Of a stretch of DNA of 64,000 nucleotides, positions 50,936-61,464 are shown piece by piece. Every line of letters begins with the position of its first letter. Positions within the stretch are counted from its first letter, which is position 1. The stretch comes from UBA1479 sp038109305 (lineage in GTDB: Bacteria; Pseudomonadota; Alphaproteobacteria; Rhodospirillales; Casp-alpha2). The notes below the pieces were generated by a model. That model saw nothing but the letters and a program-made list of their open reading frames with translations. It was not told where the DNA came from and did no database searches. The position numbers and the translations under genes were made by a program. Location: NCBI GenBank assembly GCA_038109305.1, contig JAYNIR010000011.1, forward strand, positions 30,991-94,990, given 5' to 3'.

Positions 50936-51743
50936 TCAGGCCGGGGCCGGAACCTCCGATATCAGCCGCTCACTAAGCCGCCACGACGCGTGACCCAAAA
51001 TCGGAATGATGAAGATCACGCCTATCAACATGGGCGCAATGACGCCGAAAGTCATGACGCCGATCGCCGCCCCCAGCTCAGCATCACGACGGGGCTTTTG
51101 ACTACCGACTGCACGCTGGTGATCATGGCGGTGACGAAGTCGATGTCCTTGTCCAGCAACAACGGCATGGAAATCACCGTAATGTAAAAAAGGATCATCG
51201 CCAGCACCGCACCGACGACGGGCCCGACCAGCAGAAAGCTGATTCCGTCGCTGGTGATGAACATCATGGAAAGAACCCCGTCGAACGAAAGGATCGGTTT
51301 ATGCAAAAGGAAGATCGCCAGCAGAATGCGCACCTGATACGCACACATCCAGAACACGAACAGCACGTTAAAAGCCATCCATCCGAATTCACGGCGTTGC
51401 TGGCTTAACACCACCAGGAAGATGTCGGAGGCGGCAAAACCTCGCCCTGCGGATAGCGCCGCGACATTTCGTAAAGACCCGCCGTCAAAAACGGCGCGAA
51501 CAGGAGAAACCCGACGCCCGCGGCGATAACGATCCAGATTTGATCGAACCACGTCAGCCCGGCGATCAGGACAGCGCCGAACAGCGCGAAGATCGCTCCG
51601 AACAAAAGGCTCAAGCCCGGGCGACGGGCGAAAACTCGCGCATCTTCGCGGAGCGCTTGCCTGACATCGTTGAAGTCGGCGGCGACGACTTGCACCCGGA
51701 CGGGAGCGGCCGCTTCATAGTGATCTTGATCGGCCTGCATCAT
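50936..51743 (-). pseudogene. DUF2189 multi-helix membrane protein gene, two frameshifts
   Basis: The parts in order are RVQVVAADFNDVRQALREDARVF, membrane helix LSLLFGAIFALFGAVLIAGL and AGLYEMSRRYPQGE (first frame); FAASDIFLVVLSQQRREF, IRILLAIFLL-type and ISFLLVGPVVGAVLAMILFYITV helices and VKSPVVMLSWG (second frame); AAIGVMTFGVIAPMLIGVIF and WRLSERLISEVPAPA (third frame) ending at 50936. Both frameshifts fall in homopolymers: TTTT near 51430 and GGGGG near 51072, each one base short. Likely a single DUF2189 integral membrane protein; either pseudogene or sequencing error. Confidence 0.78.
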
Positions 51744-51837
51744 GAAAGCTTCATGAAACGCCGAGGTTGATGCCATATTTTCAAAGATCGGCCGGGCGGC
51801 GTCCATCCTCTTTTGCCCCAATGCCCGTTCGGCGCGC

Positions 51838-51870
51838 AAAAAAAAGCGCCGGCAAGGGGCGTTGCCGACG
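51838..51870 (-). terminator. Intrinsic terminator of the symporter gene
   Basis: On the minus strand CGTCGGCAA-CGCCCC-TTGCCGGCG forms a 9-bp stem (one G-U pair), followed by eight T residues. Confidence 0.8.
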
Positions 51871-51923
51871 CGATTTTATGCGTGTGGGTTTGAGTGATAA
51901 TCATTCGCCCTTTCTTGAGGGTG

Positions 51924-53429
51924 TCACTTCATTTTTCTGATTGCGCCGCTCGCCAGTTTGGCATGGTAGTCCGCCAATAGTGCCTTGACCTTGGGCATCA
52001 GCATGTAAATGCCGATGATGTTGGCGATGGCCATGGCGAACAGGCTGGCGTCGGAAAAATCGATGACGGGGCCGAGGCTCATGGACGAACCAATGATCAC
52101 GAAGACGCAGAAGATCAGCTTGAACGCCAGCTCCTTCGACTTACCCTTGCCGAACAGGTAGGTCCAGGCCTTGAGCCCGTAATAGGACCAGGAAATCATC
52201 GTCGAAAAGGCGAACAGCACGGCAGCGATGGAGAGCACGATGCCGAAGCCGGAGAAGCTCGATTCAAACGCCTTGGACGTCAACGCGATACCGGTGACGC
52301 CACTGTTCGGCACCCACGACCCAGTGATGATGATGACTAGCGACGTCATGGTGCAGATCACGACGGTGTCGATGAACGGCTCCAAAAGTGCGACGTAGCC
52401 TTCGGTCACCGGGTGCTTGGTCTGCACCGCCGAGTGCGCGATGGAGGCCGACCCGATCCCTGCCTCGTTCGAAAACGCCGCTCGCTTGAACCCCTGGATC
52501 AGCGCGCCGACTGCACCCCCCGCCACCGCCGTGGGCGCGAACGCGCCGGTGATGATGGCACCGAACGCATCGCCCACGTGTTCGATGTTCATGACAATGA
52601 TGATCAGCGCCGATCCGCAGAAAAGCGCCGCCATACAGGGTACGACCTTTTCCGTCACCCGGGCGATGGACTTGATGCCGCCGATGATAACCGCGGCGAC
52701 GACCGCCGCCATGATCAGCCCGAACACCCATCCCTTGCCGACGAACACCGGCAGGATGGCCGACACCTGCGAAAACGATTGATTGGCCTGGAACATGTTG
52801 CCGCCGCCGAAGGCCGCCAGGATACAGCAGACGGAGAAAAACACGGCGAGCACGCGACCGAGCCCCGCCCGCCCGTCTTCCGCCAAGCCCTTGGACAAAT
52901 AATACATCGGCCCGCCAGAAACAGAGCCGTCGGCGTATTCGTTGCGGTATCGCACGCCCAAAATACATTCGGTGAACTTGGACGCCATGCCCAACAGCCC
53001 GGCCAAGATCATCCAGAACGTCGCACCCGGCCCTCCCAGATAGACGGCGACGCCGACGCCCGCGATGTTGCCGAGCCCGACCGTACCGGAAAGCGCTGTC
53101 GCCAGCGCCTGGAACGGCGTCACCTCACCGGCGTCATTGGGGTCCAGGTAGTCGCCGCGGACCAGTTCGATAGAATGTCTGAAACCGCGAAACTGAATAA
53201 ACCCGAAATACAGCGTCAACACCGTGGCGGCGATGACAAGCCAGGCGACGATCAAAGGAAAACTGGTGCCGAACAGCGGCACGGAATAAAAAATCACGTT
53301 GACGAACGGCCCGGTGATGGGGGCGATCGCGTCGCTGATTGCCTTGTCGATGCCGTCCGACTGGGCGTGGGCTAGTTGCGCAGTGAAGGGCAGAAGCGCG
53401 CTCGCATAAAGAAAGTGTTTGAGGGTCAC
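51924..53429 (-). CDS. Sodium:alanine (AGCS family) symporter
   Basis: A 501-residue inner-membrane transporter with about ten helices. The family signature is GTVGLGNIAGVGVAVYLGGPGATFWM; SGGPMYYLSKGL and FKRAAFSNEAGIGSA are also diagnostic. It imports alanine or glycine with sodium. The N-terminus has a signal-like segment (FLYASALLPFTAQLAHAQ). GTG 53429 is chosen because GGAGG lies 8 bases upstream; the frame begins at TTG 53450 otherwise. A strong terminator follows. Confidence 0.92.
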   Translation of the reverse strand: MTLKHFLYASALLPFTAQLAHAQSDGIDKAISDAIAPITGPFVNVIFYSVPLFGTSFPLIVAWLVIAATVLTLYFGFIQFRGFRHSIELVRGDYLDPNDAGEVTPFQALATALSGTVGLGNIAGVGVAVYLGGPGATFWMILAGLLGMASKFTECILGVRYRNEYADGSVSGGPMYYLSKGLAEDGRAGLGRVLAVFFSVCCILAAFGGGNMFQANQSFSQVSAILPVFVGKGWVFGLIMAAVVAAVIIGGIKSIARVTEKVVPCMAALFCGSALIIIVMNIEHVGDAFGAIITGAFAPTAVAGGAVGALIQGFKRAAFSNEAGIGSASIAHSAVQTKHPVTEGYVALLEPFIDTVVICTMTSLVIIITGSWVPNSGVTGIALTSKAFESSFSGFGIVLSIAAVLFAFSTMISWSYYGLKAWTYLFGKGKSKELAFKLIFCVFVIIGSSMSLGPVIDFSDASLFAMAIANIIGIYMLMPKVKALLADYHAKLASGAIRKMK

Positions 53430-53483
53430 GGGTTTGTTCCTCCGAAACAATAAAATCTTCGATATCGTTGAAATGGATGCCGA

Positions 53484-53817
53484 TTAGGCACGACCGTCAC
53501 GGGCACGGGCGATGCCTGCACCAGGGTGATCGCAAGCCCGCCGAGCAACCGGTTGACGAGCTTTGATGACCCGGCACGGCACCACATCGAACGGCGGCGC
53601 GCGGTCGATGGCGTCGCGGTTGGAATAAACGGTGAAGGCGATGCCCAGGTTGAAAAGTTCGTGGTCGCAGTCTTTGGCCCGTTTGCGGAGCTGGTTCAGC
53701 CGCTTTCGCGAGCCAGTCACGGATCGCCCAGGTGTGTTCAGTGGGTGCGTCCCCGCGGCCCAGAAGCTCACAGGTATACCCGCCGGGGTCATAGCCGCCT
53801 AATAGTCCGCCCGCCAT
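53484..53817 (-). pseudogene. Fragment of a circularly permuted ATP-grasp gene
   Basis: ATG 53817 begins AGGLLGGYDPGGYTCELLGR and, after a frameshift near 53700, continues LRKRAKDCDHELFNLGIAF, TVYSNRDAIDRAPPFDVVP. These match the N-terminus of DUF404/DUF407 ATP-grasp proteins that are about 480 residues long. The remainder of the gene is missing, so this is a truncated remnant. It is located between the alanine symporter gene and the divergent YgiQ gene. Confidence 0.6.
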
Positions 53818-53925
53818 AATCCCATCTTAGCTCCGAATTTTGACAGAGGATAAAAGAATTTCTCTACGGACGCCGGGCAGTGTGGCGCCCAAGAATTCAT
53901 TGACCTTGCGCCGGGCGTACGCCAC

Positions 53926-55989
<2,064 letters not shown>

Positions 55990-56003
55990 CCTCCGCAGGC
56001 GGA

Positions 56004-56768
56004 TCAGAACGCCCGGCGCAGCATGTTGAGCCCCAGCAGCAGCAGAAAGATCAGCAGGGTTTTCGTGGACATGGTTTCACCCGTGCGGCGGCGCAACCGG
56101 TCGCCGAGCGCCGTGCCGACGACGACGGGCAGAGTGGCGAGCGCCGACGCCGTAAACGCAGACACCGTCATTTCACCCTGCACCGCCAGGGCGCCGACGA
56201 GAAATCCGCCACTGGCCAAGTAGATCAGCGCCGTCGCCGCCACCAGACGGTCCTTATCGAGCCCCAGATGAGCGACGTACGCGGCGATGGTCGGCCCGAT
56301 CATAATCGTCCTGCCGCCGACCAAGCCGGCGGCGAACCCTGCGGCCGGCCCGGCGGCAGCCTCCCAGCGGGTAGGGACGCGCAAGGCCGCGCCGGTCAGG
56401 CCGATGATCATGAGCGCCGCGACCAGCGCGCCGAGGATGGCAAACAGCAGGTCACCGTCGATCCCGTAAAGCAGCGGCGCGCCGATCACGGTTCCGACGC
56501 CGAGGCAGAGGATCAGCCGCCACATGCGCCGCGAGGATGCCCGCGCGTGGCCGCCCGCAAACGCCTACCAGACATTCGACAACATAATCGGTAGTGCCAG
56601 CAGCGTGACCATTTCCGGAATGGCGATGAACAGCGTCAGCAGCGGCGCAGCGAGGAAGGTAATGCCGAGACCCAAACACCCTTTGACCGCGCCGGGAAGG
56701 AACAGAACCGCCGCGACGGCGGCCAGCACGGATGGGTCTAGTCCCGCGATCACATCCGCCTCCGACAT
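56004..56768 (-). pseudogene. TauE/SafE (TSUP) sulfite exporter-like gene with in-frame TAG
   Basis: ATG 56768 starts helix DPSVLAAVAAVLFLPGAVKG and LGITFLAAPLLTLF, ending LPIMLSNVW before TAG (56565-56567). In the same frame 13 codons later begins WRLILCLGVGTVIGAPLLYG, and the rest of the family follows (GLVGGRTIMIGPTIAAYVAHLG). Family members usually have N-x-W-Q at the interruption, so a CAG to TAG change is likely. Transports sulfonates, sulfite or other anions in its family. Confidence 0.78.
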
Positions 56769-56881
56769 TCATCGCCTTTCTTCGTTTTTAGCGCCTCCGT
56801 TGAGGCCCGGCGTTCATCCTTCGCCAACGGCGCTCAATGTTCCCGCCCAGACCGTCAAGGGAAATGGAGGGCCCACGGGCA

Positions 56882-58165
56882 TTACTTTATCCCCGCAAGC
56901 AGGCGGCGTAGCGCCGCCATGACATCGGCAAATGCCGCTTTGGACTGATTCGTTCCGGATGACCGAAGTCCGCCCTCGAGGCAGGCCGCGAACATTGCGC
57001 CCGCATGGCCCGCGCCGGACCCGACGTCAAGCGCCCGCGCCCGGTGGCACGCCGGCGGCCACAACGCATCGAAATAGACATCGCCACCGAGTCCGTCCGC
57101 GGCCGCCCCACCGATCCGCAGCCCGCCGCCGGTGACGGCGAAGCCCGCCCGGCCCCGTTCCGGTGATGCGGGCGGGAGGGAGATTTTGAAATCCACCCGA
57201 TCCACGCTAACCGACGTACCGCCCATACCTTGGGGTATAACCGCCGGATCGATTACCGCATCCAGATTGGTGATGTCGCCTACGAGTTCCACCGGCGTCG
57301 CCCAGGCGTCGTTAAAGGCGATCTTGGCTGATGCCTGTAATGCGCCCGAAATAGCCTTCACATACCTGGCGGCCAGCGGCGACAGGTCGCGGATCGATAC
57401 ACCGCCGTCACCGAACCGGACAAGCGTCAACTGGAACTTCGCCTCGCCCTCGCCTGATCCGGTGTCGCGGGTAAGCCGTAGCCGGCCGGTCAGCCCCGGC
57501 GCCGCGCCCGATACCGCCCCCGACCCTGCCGCGTCGACAACCAGTCCGTCCTTCGTCCACCCGCCGCCACCCATAATGCGGATGGGGGCGAATGCGGGCG
57601 TCGCGGCCGCATGGCGTAAAGCATCGACGCCCAGCTTTAAATCCCATGCGCCCTGCCCGGCTTTGGCGGCGCTGACCGAAACCCCGGCGAATTCCAGTTC
57701 GGGCCCGGCAGATACGGAAATTCTGACCGCCGCGTCCCGTAGAACGACATCAGGCGGCGGGCCGGCCGCGGTGGCGGGCTTGGCCCCGGTCGCCGCCATC
57801 GCCTTCATCAACGGCGACAAGCCCCGCCAGTCCACGCCCGACGACGAAATTCCCAAGTCGAGCCTGAACCCCGACAGAACGATGCGGTTGATCCGCGGAT
57901 GTAACAGATCCGGCCAGGCGATATCGGCCTCAGCCCCGGCGAGCAGAACCTTCCCGGCAACGCGGAGATTTCCAATGTCGACCCGGAACGGGCCGAGCGC
58001 CCGGACGTCGATTTGCGTGAGCGCAATTCCCGCCTGGGCCAACCGGTCTTTGATCAGGGTTTCCGCGATCGGCACCCGGAATACCCAAAGCGCCGCGCCA
58101 AGCAAAGCGACGGCGGCAAGGACCCACAGCATGGCGGACAGGATCGGTGATCGGCGCTGTCTCAT
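56882..58165 (-). CDS. YdbH/AsmA-like membrane-anchored protein, probably truncated
   Basis: A 427-residue protein with an N-terminal membrane helix (AMLWVLAAVALLGAALWVF) followed by repeated beta-strand periplasmic sequence (LRVAGKVLLAGAEADIAWPDLL, ISIRDLSPLAARYVKAISGAL). The style matches YdbH-like domain proteins that are normally twice as long. After VYFDALWPPA (about residue 365) the sequence changes character to an Ala/Gly-rich tail ending LRRLLAGIK, suggesting a deletion or frame fusion. Role would be envelope lipid transport or barrier function. Confidence 0.6.
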   Translation of the reverse strand: MRQRRSPILSAMLWVLAAVALLGAALWVFRVPIAETLIKDRLAQAGIALTQIDVRALGPFRVDIGNLRVAGKVLLAGAEADIAWPDLLHPRINRIVLSGFRLDLGISSSGVDWRGLSPLMKAMAATGAKPATAAGPPPDVVLRDAAVRISVSAGPELEFAGVSVSAAKAGQGAWDLKLGVDALRHAAATPAFAPIRIMGGGGWTKDGLVVDAAGSGAVSGAAPGLTGRLRLTRDTGSGEGEAKFQLTLVRFGDGGVSIRDLSPLAARYVKAISGALQASAKIAFNDAWATPVELVGDITNLDAVIDPAVIPQGMGGTSVSVDRVDFKISLPPASPERGRAGFAVTGGGLRIGGAAADGLGGDVYFDALWPPACHRARALDVGSGAGHAGAMFAACLEGGLRSSGTNQSKAAFADVMAALRRLLAGIK

Positions 58166-58262
58166 CCGATGGCTCCCAAGCGAAAGCGGTGATCGCGTCA
58201 GACCGAAGTTTGCCGTTACCGGAGCCGGTCCGGCAAGGCCCAGCGAAAAGATTAGCGATTAA

Positions 58263-59144
58263 TTACCGCGTCGGGACCGGCGTGTCGGTGGAATAATCGT
58301 AGAACCCGCGGCCGGTTTTGCGGCCGAGCCAACCGGCTTCCACATACTTCACTAATAGTGGACAGGGCCGGTATTTGGTATCGGCCAGACCGTCGTGCAG
58401 CACATGCATGACCGAAAGGCACGTATCCAGCCCGATGAAGTCGGCCAGTTCCAGCGGCCCCATGGGATGGCGGGTGCCGAGCTTCATGGCCGTGTCGATG
58501 GCTTCAACAGAGCCGACGCCTTCGTAAAGCGTATAGACCGCTTCGTTGATCATCGGCAGCAGGATGCGGTTGACGATGAAGGCCGGGAAGTCTTCGGCGT
58601 TGACCGGCTGTTTGCCCAGGTCGGTCGTCAATTCGCGGATTTTGGAAAAGGTTTCTTCCGACGTGGCGATGCCACGGATCAATTCGACCAGTTCCATCAG
58701 CGGAACCGGATTCATGAAGTGCATGCCGACAAAACGGTCGGGCCGGTCGGTCTGCGCCGCGAGACGGGTGATGGAAATGGACGACGTGTTGGTCGCGATC
58801 AGCGTGTGTTCACCAATGTTTTCACACAGCTTTTTGAGAATGATTTTTTTGACGTCTTCGTCTTCGGTCGCGGCCTCAATCACCAGATCGCAGGTCTCCA
58901 TCCCGGCGTAGTCCGTGCCGGTGGCGATCCGTTTCAGGCCCGCATACTGATCGCCGGCGTTGATGATGCCGCGGTCGACCTGGCGCTTCATGTTCTTTTC
59001 GATAGCAGCGCGGCCTTTCGCAAGCGCTTCGTCGCTGACGTCCAGCAGATAGACGTCGCGCCCGGCAAGCGCGCAGACGTGGGCAATGCCGCCACCCATT
59101 TGGCCGGCGCCGATGACGCCGATCTTCTTAATATTTTCAGCCAT
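58263..59144 (-). CDS. hbd: 3-hydroxybutyryl-CoA dehydrogenase
   Basis: A 293-residue NAD-dependent dehydrogenase interconverting acetoacetyl-CoA and (S)-3-hydroxybutyryl-CoA. Rossmann motif IGVIGAGQMGGGIAHVCA, ATNTSSISI, the catalytic His in GMHFMNPVPLMELVELI and the C-terminal domain HPMGPLELADFIGLD are all present. GGAG ribosome-binding site. Supplies C4-CoA for crotonyl-CoA metabolism. Confidence 0.94.
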   Translation of the reverse strand: MAENIKKIGVIGAGQMGGGIAHVCALAGRDVYLLDVSDEALAKGRAAIEKNMKRQVDRGIINAGDQYAGLKRIATGTDYAGMETCDLVIEAATEDEDVKKIILKKLCENIGEHTLIATNTSSISITRLAAQTDRPDRFVGMHFMNPVPLMELVELIRGIATSEETFSKIRELTTDLGKQPVNAEDFPAFIVNRILLPMINEAVYTLYEGVGSVEAIDTAMKLGTRHPMGPLELADFIGLDTCLSVMHVLHDGLADTKYRPCPLLVKYVEAGWLGRKTGRGFYDYSTDTPVPTR

Positions 59145-59300
59145 TATGTCCCATTCTCCAAAGGTCCTCCGCGCATGGCCCTCGACACGGTCTTCACGCC
59201 GTTTTCAGGACATTTCGCACTCGCACAATAGGACCACCCTCGGGTGCCGGTCAAGGCTTGGTATACCAAGGATTGGGGATTTCCACGTAACGGAAATTTT

Positions 59301-59870
59301 TCAGCGGTTGGCGCCGGGAACCCACAAGACGTCGGCCTTGCCGCCGTCGTTAAGACACCTGGCCAGGACGAACAGGTGGTCGGACAACCGGTTGATATAT
59401 TTGACCGCGTCGTTATTGACGGGCTCGCGCCCGGCAAGGTCGGTCATAAGCCGTTCGGCCCGGCGGGCGACCGTCCGGGCATGATGCAGGTGCACGGCGG
59501 CGGGCGTGCCGCCCGGCAGGATAAAGGAAGCAAGCGGCGCCAGATCCGCGTTCATGGCGTCGATTTCGGCCTCAAGCCGGTCAACCTGCGCCGGCAAGAT
59601 ACGAAGCGCGCCGTCGGACCGTTTGCCGCCTTCGGGCGTGCACAGATCGGCGCCCAGATCGAACAAGTCGTTCTGAATGCGGCCCAGCATGGCGTCCGCA
59701 TCGGTATCGTCTTTGGTGTGAAGGCGCGCCAGGCCGATCACCGAATTGGCTTCGTCGACCGTGCCGTAGGCAGCAACGCGAAGGTCATGTTTTGCAACCC
59801 GGTCGCCGGAGCCGAGCGACGTTTCGCCCTTGTCGCCGCCCCGCGTGTAGATTTTCGATAAAGTGACCAC
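59301..59870 (-). CDS. Cob(I)alamin adenosyltransferase, PduO type
   Basis: A 189-residue enzyme making adenosylcobalamin. KIYTRGGDKGETSLGSGDRVAKHD (N-terminal ATP-binding motif) and LYTVDEANS-type YGTVDEANSVIG are diagnostic; RRAERLMTDL and YINRLSDHLFVLAR finish the family pattern. GTG start at 59870. Its product is required by class II ribonucleotide reductase and by methylmalonyl- and ethylmalonyl-CoA mutases. Confidence 0.93.
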   Translation of the reverse strand: MVTLSKIYTRGGDKGETSLGSGDRVAKHDLRVAAYGTVDEANSVIGLARLHTKDDTDADAMLGRIQNDLFDLGADLCTPEGGKRSDGALRILPAQVDRLEAEIDAMNADLAPLASFILPGGTPAAVHLHHARTVARRAERLMTDLAGREPVNNDAVKYINRLSDHLFVLARCLNDGGKADVLWVPGANR

Positions 59871-59884
59871 GGGGTGCGCCTGCG

Positions 59885-60082
59885 CTACATTCCGGCAAGT
59901 AGCATGACAAGCGCGAACAGGATGATCGCAAGCCCCTGCACCAGAACGCGGGCGCGCATCAGCTTGTTGCCGTACTTTTTATTGAAATCGCCGCCTGCCG
60001 CGAAGGCGCCGATGCCGACGAACAGCACCAGCAACGTCGCGCCCATGGCGATGATCATCAGGACCGTGACAAAACTTTCCAT
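59885..60082 (-). CDS. Twin-transmembrane (HIG1-like) small protein
   Basis: Sixty-five residues with two membrane helices (LMIIAMGATLLVLFVGIGAF and VLVQGLAIILFALVML) and a polar basic loop (GGDFNKKYGNKLMRAR) between them, matching the HIG1-type twin-helix family often encoded next to cobalamin adenosyltransferase in alphaproteobacteria. It starts just upstream of that gene in the same operon. Possible respiratory-chain association. Confidence 0.82.
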   Translation of the reverse strand: MESFVTVLMIIAMGATLLVLFVGIGAFAAGGDFNKKYGNKLMRARVLVQGLAIILFALVMLLAGM

Positions 60083-60211
60083 GCCCGAGATATAGTCCTT
60101 CGAGGCCGCCCCGTCATTTTATTTTCGCGCTCAATTTTTCCGGTTATTTCTCTGGCCTTCGCCGGGCTGGACCGTAAGATGGCCGGACCCAACAGGACCA
60201 AAGGGCCGATC

Positions 60212-60919
60212 ATGGACGCTGAAACCCGCAAAAACCTTGAACGCATCTCCGTCGCCACCGTTTCCATGCAGCTGCTGAAACGCGGCTTCCGCCGGGTCGC
60301 CATGCGGGGCGTCCGGCCCATAAACACGCCGATCAAATCCATGCTGGGTCCCGCTTATACGCTGCGTTTCATCCCCGCGCGGGAGGACCTGTCGGCGCCG
60401 GAAATCCTGGGATCGGAAAACTACGTGCCCCGCTACGCCATCGAGGAAGTGCCCGAAGGCGCGGTGCTGGTCGTCGACGCCATGGGTGACGCGGATACCG
60501 CCGTGCTGGGCGATCTGATTCTCGAGCGGCTGAAGGCCAGGGGTGCTGTCGGCGTCGTTTCCGACGGCGGCGTCCGCGACGCCGAGGAAGCCATCGCCGT
60601 CGGCCTGCCCGTTTACTGTTCCGGTCCGGCTGCGCCGGCACACATCGTTGGGCTTGCGGCCGGAGACATGAATGTCAAGATCGGATGCGGCGGGGTCGCG
60701 GTCATCCCTGGCGACATCATCAAGGCAGACGGCGACGGGGTCGTCGTCATCCCCAAACATCTGGCTGCCGAGATTGCCGCCGCCGGCCCGGCGCAAGAAC
60801 GGTACGAGAGGTTCGCCAAACAAAAAATCCAGCAGGGCCACCCAATCATCGGTGTTTATCCGCCAAGCCCGGCGACCCAAAAAGAGTATGAAAGCTGGAC
60901 TGACCCGGAAGACACCTAG
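60212..60919 (+). CDS. RraA-like family protein
   Basis: A 235-residue protein of the RraA/4-hydroxy-4-methyl-2-oxoglutarate aldolase fold. Signature: DLILERLKARGAVGVVSDGGVRDAEEA, where the G-x-R-D stretch (GGVRDAEE) carries conserved metal- and substrate-binding Arg/Asp. The frame runs back to 60179, but ATG 60212 with AAAGG fits better. Likely a divalent-metal aldolase or decarboxylase on a keto acid rather than an RNase regulator. Confidence 0.88.
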   Translation: MDAETRKNLERISVATVSMQLLKRGFRRVAMRGVRPINTPIKSMLGPAYTLRFIPAREDLSAPEILGSENYVPRYAIEEVPEGAVLVVDAMGDADTAVLGDLILERLKARGAVGVVSDGGVRDAEEAIAVGLPVYCSGPAAPAHIVGLAAGDMNVKIGCGGVAVIPGDIIKADGDGVVVIPKHLAAEIAAAGPAQERYERFAKQKIQQGHPIIGVYPPSPATQKEYESWTDPEDT

Positions 60920-60931
60920 GGCAAGGCGCGC

Positions 60932-61264
60932 CTAGGCCGCTTTTTCTATCCGCGCCGTCAGCACGTCCCGAGCCAAGTCCCCGCACCGCCGCGCCAGGTC
61001 CTGCGCGCCGCGGGGCAGCGCCTGCCAATCGATCCGGTCCACGGCATCGGCCGCATTTTTCAAGTGCCTTAACACGGTGTCGTCCGGAGCGCCCTTAACG
61101 GTTTGCGCGGCGGCCTGCAACAAATCGTACAGGGCCGATTTGGCGCGGAACCGGTTGGGGGTTTCTCCCCTTTCCCATCCGGCGCGCATGCGCACGCGGG
61201 GTAGAAGAATGCGGGCGTCTTCGCCCAGCGATTCGATGCGAGACAACAAGTGAACTTCGGTCAT
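60932..61264 (-). CDS. Conserved hypothetical helical protein
   Basis: A 110-residue cytosolic protein predicted almost entirely helical (RAKSALYDLLQAAAQTVKG, HLKNAADAVDRIDWQALP). No domain recognised. Convergent with the RraA-like gene and followed upstream on its own strand by a 200-bp gap before the mcd stop, in which no gene is seen. Confidence 0.55.
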   Translation of the reverse strand: MTEVHLLSRIESLGEDARILLPRVRMRAGWERGETPNRFRAKSALYDLLQAAAQTVKGAPDDTVLRHLKNAADAVDRIDWQALPRGAQDLARRCGDLARDVLTARIEKAA

Positions 61265-61464
61265 TGATCGATACTCCGAGATGGATAGTTACCGTCCCGT
61301 CCCCTGGACACGAAAACTGTAGACCTGCACCATGTCATTCGTGTTGCGCGGATGTGACAAGTTGCTGGCATGTTCCCCGGATGCCGCCGGGGCGCAGGAA
61401 AACCCATGAATTTTCTCACGCAAAAGCCTCGTCGCGATCCAGTTTGGATCGCTCGGGATTTGCG

